A stretch of DNA of 46,622 nt from Dehalococcoidia bacterium. GTDB taxonomy: Bacteria; Chloroflexota; Dehalococcoidia; Bin125. Every line of letters starts with the position of its first letter. The first letter of the stretch is position 1. Shown one piece after another: positions 41,612 to 46,622 of this stretch. The stretch is from the NCBI GenBank assembly GCA_022822855.1, contig JAJDYG010000023.1, positions 1 through 46,622 of the forward strand. Reading direction: 5' to 3'. The notes beneath the pieces are model-generated. The model was not told where the DNA came from. It saw nothing but the letters and a program-made list of their open reading frames with translations, and ran no database searches. A program made the position numbers and the translations under genes.

Positions 41612-42967
41612 ATGTTGCAAATTTCTGAGCGCGTTCCTCGCGCCGTCGTCGGACTTTTCATTGGTCTTGCCCTGCTCGCGGCGGCGGGCGTCGCCTGTAG
41701 CGACGACTCGCCCGAGCAGGCGCAGCAACAGGCCCAGGAAGAGGCTGTTGCTCAGGCGCAAGAGCAAGAGTCGCAGCCGATTGACGCGGCGGAGCAGGCG
41801 CAGAGCGACGAGCCGGCCGAACAGCAGGCGGAGGCGCCCGCGCAGGAGCAGCCTCAGCAAGCGGCCGCCGACGAGCCGCAACAGGCAGCCGAGCCAGAGC
41901 AGGCGCAGCAGGCCGGCCAGTCTGAGCAGCCGGTCAGCGATCCCGACCGCGACACGCTGATTGAAGGCGAGCGGTTTGCATCGTCGCTCGGGCCCGACGA
42001 AGACGAGAAGCAGTTCCGCTTCCAGGCCGCGGCCGGAGCATGGCTGCGAGTGTTCGTCGACGGCAAGGGCGGGATGGATCCGATCGCCACCTTGCTGCAG
42101 CCGGACGGTACCGAGATCGCCGTCAACGATGACCTGTCGACGACCAACCGCGACTCACTGATCATCGCCCAGATTCCGGCCGAAGGGCTGCAATTCATCC
42201 GCGTTCAGCCGTTCGACTCGAACAGCATCGGCGAGTTCACCATCCAGGTGCAGACGCTCACGATCGGCGCCGATGACGACAACGCCGTCATCAGCGTGGG
42301 CGCAAGCGCCGACGGGCGATTGAACACGCCCGGAGACGTCGATGTGTTTGAGTTCCAGGTCGAGGCGGGCCAACAGATCCTTGTCCTCGTCGACGGCGAC
42401 ACCGGCGTCGACGTGTTCGCTCAGGTCTTCCAGCCGGACGGCAACTTGCTGCAGATCGACGATGACGGTGGGCACGGTCTCGACGCGGAGGTCTACTTCA
42501 CCGCCGAGACGGCCGGATTGTGGCGGGTCGAGGTCTGGCCGGCGTCAAACAACGTCGGTCAGCGTCAGTTGATCGGCGCCTATCGGATCACGGTGGAGGA
42601 AGGTCTGCCAACCAGCGCGGTGGATGAGGCGGTCGCCTCAGACCTGGCGGGCGCGGCGCTCACCTTCCTGCAGGCCCTGCGCGACGGCGACTCGGCCACG
42701 ATCCTGGCGCTCGCCGGTCCCGAAGCGCTGACGATCTGGGGCTGGGACGATGCCGGCGATGTCGGCCGTGATATCCGCAAGATCCAGTCGATTGACCTCG
42801 GCGGAGAGATTCTGCAGACGGTCTCATTCGGCGACGTGCTGCATCCAGCCCGGGGACGCGTGTACTTCCAGCTCTCGGAGACCGACTGGCTGCGATTCGA
42901 GCTGATTCAACTCAGCGGCCACTGGCTCGTCGACGACTGGGCGCACAGCATCGGCCCGCCCGGCTGA
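41612..42967 (+). CDS. PPC-domain lipoprotein with Gln/Ala/Glu-rich linker
   Basis: A 451-residue predicted lipoprotein. A signal peptide ends in a lipobox (AAAGVAC), followed by an about 80-residue linker rich in Gln, Ala and Glu. Two bacterial pre-peptidase C-terminal (PPC) beta-sandwich domains follow (FRFQAAAGAWLRVFVDGKGGMDPIATLLQPDGTEIAVNDD; FEFQVEAGQQILVLVDGDTGVDVFAQVFQPDGNLLQIDDDGG), then a C-terminal SnoaL/DUF4878-like region (FLQALRDGDSATILALAG...HWLVDDW). No protease domain is present. The linker probably holds the domains away from the membrane. The ATG at 41612 is set by the signal peptide and AGGTG upstream. Confidence 0.82.
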   Translation: MLQISERVPRAVVGLFIGLALLAAAGVACSDDSPEQAQQQAQEEAVAQAQEQESQPIDAAEQAQSDEPAEQQAEAPAQEQPQQAAADEPQQAAEPEQAQQAGQSEQPVSDPDRDTLIEGERFASSLGPDEDEKQFRFQAAAGAWLRVFVDGKGGMDPIATLLQPDGTEIAVNDDLSTTNRDSLIIAQIPAEGLQFIRVQPFDSNSIGEFTIQVQTLTIGADDDNAVISVGASADGRLNTPGDVDVFEFQVEAGQQILVLVDGDTGVDVFAQVFQPDGNLLQIDDDGGHGLDAEVYFTAETAGLWRVEVWPASNNVGQRQLIGAYRITVEEGLPTSAVDEAVASDLAGAALTFLQALRDGDSATILALAGPEALTIWGWDDAGDVGRDIRKIQSIDLGGEILQTVSFGDVLHPARGRVYFQLSETDWLRFELIQLSGHWLVDDWAHSIGPPG

Positions 42968-43051
42968 TTCCGCTTCGAGCTCAGATCTCGGACCTGCTGA
43001 TATCGTCTGACTCGACAGAGTTGACTCGTGTCCCGCTGCGGGGAGAGATGT

Positions 43052-43498
43052 ATGTCAGATCAACAGGTTGAAGCCGATGGCCCGCTCGACGGCGTGATCA
43101 TCATGACCGACGGCCAGAGCGCCGAGTGGTCGAGCCACCGTTCCGGCATGGCGATTCAGTTCGGCGTCTCGGGCGATCTCTCCGGCTCGGAAGAGGTCTT
43201 CATGACTCGCCAGAAGATTCCCCCCGGGATGTACTCGACGCCGCACTGGCACGTCAACTGCGAGACGGCCATGTACATCCTCCAGGGTCCGATCGTGATG
43301 TCCTACGGCGAGAAACTGGAGCACGTTCACGAGGTAGAGACCGGCGACTTCCTCTACGTGCCGCCGCGCGCGATCCATCAGATCAGCAATCCACGCGATG
43401 ACCGCGACGCGGAGGTCGTCCTCTGCCGCAATGCGGCTGAGGAGATCGTGGCCGAGGTGGATGTTCCCGGAGCACCGGGGTGCTCCCCGGCTAAGTAG
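43052..43498 (+). CDS. Cupin-domain protein
   Basis: A 148-residue single-domain cupin. PGMYSTPHWHVNCETAMYILQGPIVMSYG gives cupin motif 1 (HWH and a Glu) and GDFLYVPPRAIHQISN motif 2 with the third His, so a metal site is likely. Cupins of this type range from enzymes to binding proteins; the function is unknown. GGGGAG at good spacing supports the ATG at 43052 over a GTG at 43028. After the stop a short GC-rich direct repeat (CCGGGGTGCTC(C)CCGGCT, about 43476-43523) separates it from the convergent GltD-like gene. Confidence 0.88.
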   Translation: MSDQQVEADGPLDGVIIMTDGQSAEWSSHRSGMAIQFGVSGDLSGSEEVFMTRQKIPPGMYSTPHWHVNCETAMYILQGPIVMSYGEKLEHVHEVETGDFLYVPPRAIHQISNPRDDRDAEVVLCRNAAEEIVAEVDVPGAPGCSPAK

Positions 43499-43536
43499 CG
43501 CGCCGGGGTGCTCTCCGGCTGAGTGAGTCGAATCGC

Positions 43537-45069
43537 CTAACCGGCGGCCATCGCCAGCGCGCGCTCGGTCTGCAGCTCTTCCAGGTACGAGAGCATCGTC
43601 GGCATCGCCGCGTGCGCGCTGTTGAGCGCCGTGACCACGAGGTCCGCTCCGGTCACATTGTCGCCGCCGGCGAAGACGCCCGGTCTCGATGTGCGACCGT
43701 GTTCGTCCACGATGACCTCGCCCCAGTCGTTGACGTCGATGCCTGAGTCTCCGTAGACCTCGCGGCCGACGTCGTAGCCGACGGCGACGATGAAGGCGTC
43801 GCAGTCGATCACAAACTCGGAGCCGGGCATCGGTTGCGGGCGTCTACGTCCGCTGTCGTCGGGCTCGCCGAGGCTCATCCGCACGCATTCGACCCCGACG
43901 ACGGCTCCGTCCTTATTGATCAAGCCGACCGGGGTGGTCAGGTACTCGAAGGTCACGCCCTCTTCCCGGGCATGCCGGCGTTCTTCTTCGCGACCAATCA
44001 TCTCGTTCTCGGTGCGCCGGTAGAGCAGGGTCACTTGCTCGGCGCCCAGGCGCACGGCGGAGCGCACGCAGTCCATCGAGGTATCGCCGCCACCGACGAC
44101 CACGACTCTGCGGCCAACATCGAGGTCGCCACGCAGCGCGGACGGCAGCTTCGCGTCGTCGAGGTTTGCGCGCACCAGGAATTCGGTGGCGCTGTACACA
44201 CGCGCCAGTCGCTCGCCGTCGAGGCCGAGTCGCTTACCCATACTGGCCCCGTGCGCGAGGAATACCGCGTCCCACTGGGAGAGTTCGTCCCAGTCGATGT
44301 CGACACCGACTCTGGTATCGAAGCGGAACTCGACGCCGGCCGCTGCCAGGGCTTCGACCTTCTCGTCGACGATGTCCTTGGCGGTCTTGAAGTTGGGAAT
44401 TCCGTAACGCAGCACGCCGCCGGCCGAGGGCCAGGCCTCGAACACGGTCACATCGTGACCGGCAGAGCGCATCTGTTCAGCGACGGCCAGACCAGCCGGT
44501 CCGGACCCTACGATCGCGATTCGCTGGCCTGTCTCGATCTCCGGGGCGGGAATCGGGAATCCGCCTCGCTGTTCGCGGTCCCAATCGCCGAGGAAGGCCT
44601 CGAGCTTGCCGATCGCAACCGGTTTGGCGTTCTTGCCGATCACGCAGGAACCTTCGCAGAGCGCTTCCTGGGGGCAGAGACGACCGCAGAGCTCGGGCAT
44701 CTCCGACGTCTCGCGGAACACGGCGGCGGCATCGGCGAGCTTGCCGATCTCAAGGAAGGCGAGCGCGCCGGGGATGTCGTTGCCCACGGGACAGGCCTGC
44801 GTGCAAGGCGCGGCCGGGCACTGGATGCAGCGCTGAGCCTCGAACATGGCGGGACCGGCGGTGTAACCGAAGTACACCTCGCGCCAGTTGTGGATGCGAT
44901 CGTGCGGGGTCTGCTTGGTGACGTGGTGCGGTGGAATCCGCAGTCTCTGCCGACGGTCTATCGGTTGCCCGGCTCGAGTGAGCTGCGGTTGCTTCTCGCG
45001 CTTACGCTTCTTCTGCTCTGGTGGTTCCTCTAGCTCGCCGACACTGGAATCCGCTGTTTCGTCCGGCAT
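43537..45069 (-). CDS. gltD: GltD-like NAD(P)H/FAD oxidoreductase
   Basis: A 510-residue flavoprotein similar to the glutamate synthase small subunit. A basic N-terminal extension (about 1-40) precedes the [4Fe-4S]-binding region (CIQCPAAPCTQACPVGNDIP; CGRLCPQEALCEGSC). FAD binds at IAIVGSGPAGLAVAEQMRSAGHDVTVFEAW, NAD(P)H at VVVVGGGDTSMDCVRSAVRLGA, and GVFAGGDNVTGADLVVTALNSAHAA closes the FAD site. No GltB large subunit lies nearby. It could serve glutamate synthase encoded elsewhere, or act as a general NAD(P)H-ferredoxin-type module. It is divergent from the SirB1-like gene. Confidence 0.92.
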   Translation of the reverse strand: MPDETADSSVGELEEPPEQKKRKREKQPQLTRAGQPIDRRQRLRIPPHHVTKQTPHDRIHNWREVYFGYTAGPAMFEAQRCIQCPAAPCTQACPVGNDIPGALAFLEIGKLADAAAVFRETSEMPELCGRLCPQEALCEGSCVIGKNAKPVAIGKLEAFLGDWDREQRGGFPIPAPEIETGQRIAIVGSGPAGLAVAEQMRSAGHDVTVFEAWPSAGGVLRYGIPNFKTAKDIVDEKVEALAAAGVEFRFDTRVGVDIDWDELSQWDAVFLAHGASMGKRLGLDGERLARVYSATEFLVRANLDDAKLPSALRGDLDVGRRVVVVGGGDTSMDCVRSAVRLGAEQVTLLYRRTENEMIGREEERRHAREEGVTFEYLTTPVGLINKDGAVVGVECVRMSLGEPDDSGRRRPQPMPGSEFVIDCDAFIVAVGYDVGREVYGDSGIDVNDWGEVIVDEHGRTSRPGVFAGGDNVTGADLVVTALNSAHAAMPTMLSYLEELQTERALAMAAG

Positions 45070-45145
45070 CTCGGCTCACACGCTCCTCGCTCCGAACCGT
45101 GCGATATACACCCATCATACGTCCGTTCGGCCACGCTTCGCCTGT

Positions 45146-45151
45146 TAGCCT
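45146..45151 (+). promoter_or_regulatory. Candidate -10 for leaderless SirB1-like transcript
   Basis: TAGCCT ends six bases before the ATG at 45158, the same arrangement as for the pduO-type gene. No Shine-Dalgarno lies between. Confidence 0.35.
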
Positions 45152-45157
45152 CGATTC

Positions 45158-46030
45158 ATGGCGGACGATGTCAGGCAAGGTTTGGTAAAACTTCACGATC
45201 TGAACTCGGCGCGGCAGTTCGGCCATCTCGCCAGAGGGAATGAACGCGCCGTCCGCCTCGATCTGTGCTGCTTTCTGATCGGTCGAATTGTTGAGCCGGA
45301 CTTCGACCAGCTAGCCGCGCTCCAGCGTCTGGACGCGTTGGCGACGGAGGCGCGTCCGTCCGCTGGTGCCAGCACCGAGACCCGCGTGGACCGGCTTCGG
45401 CAGGTGCTGTTCGAAGAGCATCAGTTCCGCGGCGATACCGACACCTACTACGACCCGGCCAACTGTTGCCTGCACTCGACCCTGGAGACAGGTCGCGGGA
45501 TGCCGATCACGCTGGCTGTGCTGATGATCGAGGTCGCGCGTCGGGTGGGACTAGAACTGCACGGGGTTGGCGCTCCGTTCCACTTCCTGGTCAAGTACGT
45601 CGATCCCGATGCCGACAGCGAGCACTTCCTCGATCCGTTCCACGCCGGACGTGAGATCGACCGCGAAGCGCTAAGCGAGCGTCTGCGCGCCACCAATCGC
45701 GGCGCCGGCCCGAATCCGGAGTCCTTCCTCGCCTCGGTGACGAAGCGTCAGATTCTGCAGCGCATCCTGACAAACCTCAAGGGCGCGGGCGTGCGCAAGC
45801 GCGACTATTTCGCCGCGATCACCGCGACCGATTTTCTGCTGGCGCTGTCGCCCTGGTCGCTTGAGGATCGGCGCGACCGGGGACTGCTCTGCTACCAGAC
45901 CGGCCAGTACATCGAGGCGCTCGACGATCTGCAGCAGTACCACGACCACGCGGCCGACGCGCCCGACGCCGACCGTGTGGCCGACTTCATCGAGCGGGTC
46001 CGCACGCGGATCGCCGAAGGCAGCGGCTAA
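45158..46030 (+). CDS. SirB1-family transglutaminase-like protein with TPR tail
   Basis: A 290-residue protein of the SirB1 family. The segment YYDPANCCLHSTLETGRGMPITLAVLMIEVARRVGLELHGVGAPFHFLVKY has the N(C/S)xL...GxPI(S/T)L pattern and the Pro-x-His-x-Leu block of the family's transglutaminase-like domain, and EHFLDPFHAGREI follows. The C-terminal part (about 215-280) looks like two TPR-like helix pairs. Members are of unknown function and many lack a full Cys-His-Asp triad. No ribosome site precedes the ATG, consistent with a leaderless message. Confidence 0.88.
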   Translation: MADDVRQGLVKLHDLNSARQFGHLARGNERAVRLDLCCFLIGRIVEPDFDQLAALQRLDALATEARPSAGASTETRVDRLRQVLFEEHQFRGDTDTYYDPANCCLHSTLETGRGMPITLAVLMIEVARRVGLELHGVGAPFHFLVKYVDPDADSEHFLDPFHAGREIDREALSERLRATNRGAGPNPESFLASVTKRQILQRILTNLKGAGVRKRDYFAAITATDFLLALSPWSLEDRRDRGLLCYQTGQYIEALDDLQQYHDHAADAPDADRVADFIERVRTRIAEGSG

Positions 46031-46452
46031 CGTCCCTCCGTCCCTCTCCGGAACTGCCGTGTCGCGAGGCGCCTTTCAGGTATTCGGCCAAGTTTTTTCT
46101 CGAGCTGAAAAACGCGGGTTTCGGTCATGATCTCCTGTGAAACACTGGAGATCGTGATTTCAGGGCTTTCAGCTTTTTTCAGGTTTCTTCAGCGCTCTTC
46201 AAGATTCTTCAAGCCGCGGAGCGTTCGAACGTGTTCGGAGATGTTCGGGCTTGTCCGTCCAGGTTGGCCTGGATGGTCTTGTTGGCGGGTGCACGGGCAG
46301 GCGTTGGTCATGGGGTCTCTCGCGTCCCTTCGTCTTCGTCGGCTGATGCGGGAAGAATACCGCACTTGAGTTCTCTTTGGGTATGCCGAGTGTGGTGAGG
46401 TTGCCAGAGGCGGAGACGACGCAGGTATCATTCCTGCACAGGCCGGAGCGTC
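46031..46452. other. Noncoding element Y: 10-bp-phased TTCAG arrays
   Basis: No credible gene here. In order: TTTTTTCTCGAGCTGAAAAA (46093-46112); a near-perfect 15-base-arm palindrome around AAA (about 46124-46156), which contains AAACACTGGAGATCGT; an array with TTC at 46159, 46168, 46178, 46188, 46198 and 46208, mostly as TTCAG or TTCAA; a second array with TTCG at 46224, 46234 and 46244. The spacing is 10 bp within each array. It shares the 16-base motif, the repeat core and the AT-rich hairpin type with element X. A promoter-like TTGCCA-N19-TATCAT (46401-46431) follows for the last gene. Confidence 0.75.
46401..46431 (+). promoter_or_regulatory. Candidate promoter of the truncated last gene
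   Basis: TTGCCA (46401-46406), 19 bases, TATCAT (46426-46431); the ATG at 46453 is 21 bases further, with GGAGCG just before it. The spacer is slightly long. Confidence 0.4.
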
Positions 46453-46622
46453 ATGACCAGCGATGAGCCAGCCGTCGCCCGGACGATCGCCCGCTATCGA
46501 CTGCCCGACCCGCCCGAGCGGGAGCCGGACGAGGTGACGGCGTTCGACCACGTCTACGAGGGCGGCGCGCCGCTGCATCTGCTGCGACACCTCGGCCGCC
46601 CGGACACAACGATGGTCAAGGC
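46453..46622 (+). CDS. Start of a gene cut by the window edge, possibly Uma2-like
   Basis: An open frame from ATG 46453 that runs off the window after 56 codons. GGAGCG precedes the ATG. The visible end (TAFDHVYEGGAPLHLLRHLGRPDTTMVKA) reminds me of the N-terminus of some Chloroflexota Uma2-family (restriction-endonuclease-fold) proteins, in which a short HLGNPDTT-like segment precedes the nuclease core. The core itself lies outside the window, so the assignment is weak. Confidence 0.55.
   Translation, partial: MTSDEPAVARTIARYRLPDPPEREPDEVTAFDHVYEGGAPLHLLRHLGRPDTTMVK

Noticed and set aside
41468..41881. Upstream extension of the polyferredoxin frame
   Set aside because: Low-complexity Leu/Arg sequence overlapping the divergent promoter and lipoprotein gene; GTG at 41467 has a ribosome site and promoter.
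46366..46372. CTTGAGT (HAIR arm) near the right end
   Set aside because: No matching second arm at the N7 distance and no heat-shock gene; single 7-mers are expected by chance in a window this size.

Overview
The window is a GC-rich (roughly two-thirds G+C by eye), gene-dense stretch of bacterial chromosome. The gene content points to a Chloroflexota-like organism, with Actinobacteriota as the alternative. The evidence for this is HspR-type heat-shock control, coenzyme F420 genes (cofE, npdG, an F420-type luciferase-like oxidoreductase), CaiB/BaiF CoA-transferase, crotonase, a PduO-type cobalamin adenosyltransferase, NMT1/THI5-type uptake genes and a squalene-hopene locus. This is inference from families; no rRNA or tRNA is present to fix the taxonomy.

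Layout. 1-304: a small transposon-like repeat. 301-4722: heat-shock island, with hsp20 divergent from cbpA/dnaJ-hspR-clpC. 4723-5790: nested hairpin repeats and one small zinc-knuckle-like gene. 5791-11544: crotonase, DinB-like protein, F420-type oxidoreductase, an FG-GAP/UnbV lipoprotein on the opposite strand, and a CoA-transferase. 11682-18635: two paralogous type-B carboxylesterases, a second copy of the transposon-like repeat, a DM13 protein and two tandem beta-lactamase-fold serine hydrolases. 18683-25992: cyclase, macrodomain protein, unknown gene, cobalamin adenosyltransferase, TolB-like propeller, Fur regulator, polyprenyl synthase and squalene-hopene cyclase. 25993-26477: noncoding element X. 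26478-31105: GNAT/zinc-ribbon protein, dodecin, hpnC, hpnD, hpnE and RidA. 31074-34854: GGQ rescue factor, a purine/uracil permease fused to an ATPase-like domain, an alpha/beta hydrolase and a membrane protein. 35112-37467: npdG-cofE-SRPBCC-SRPBCC operon. 37563-40843: ABC uptake system. 40970-46030: polyferredoxin, PPC-domain lipoprotein, cupin, GltD-like flavoprotein and SirB1-like protein. 46031-46452: noncoding element Y. 46453-end: start of a gene cut by the window edge.

How the genes work together. A prenyl-diphosphate synthase, HpnC/D/E and squalene-hopene cyclase give a near-complete route from isoprenoid precursors to hopanoids, split in two by element X. NpdG and CofE supply and reduce F420 for enzymes such as the luciferase-like oxidoreductase. 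HspR, with candidate HAIR sites between hsp20 and dnaJ, should control both sides of the heat-shock island.

The most unusual material is noncoding. Elements X (about 26101-26385) and Y (about 46071-46250) carry arrays of a short CTGAA/TTCAG core spaced at exactly 10 bp, and both contain the same 16-base motif AAACACTGGAGATCGT. Two copies of a miniature transposon sit exactly in the TAG stop codon of a gene and recreate that stop. A hairpin family appears to have grown by repeated insertion of a hairpin into its own loop.
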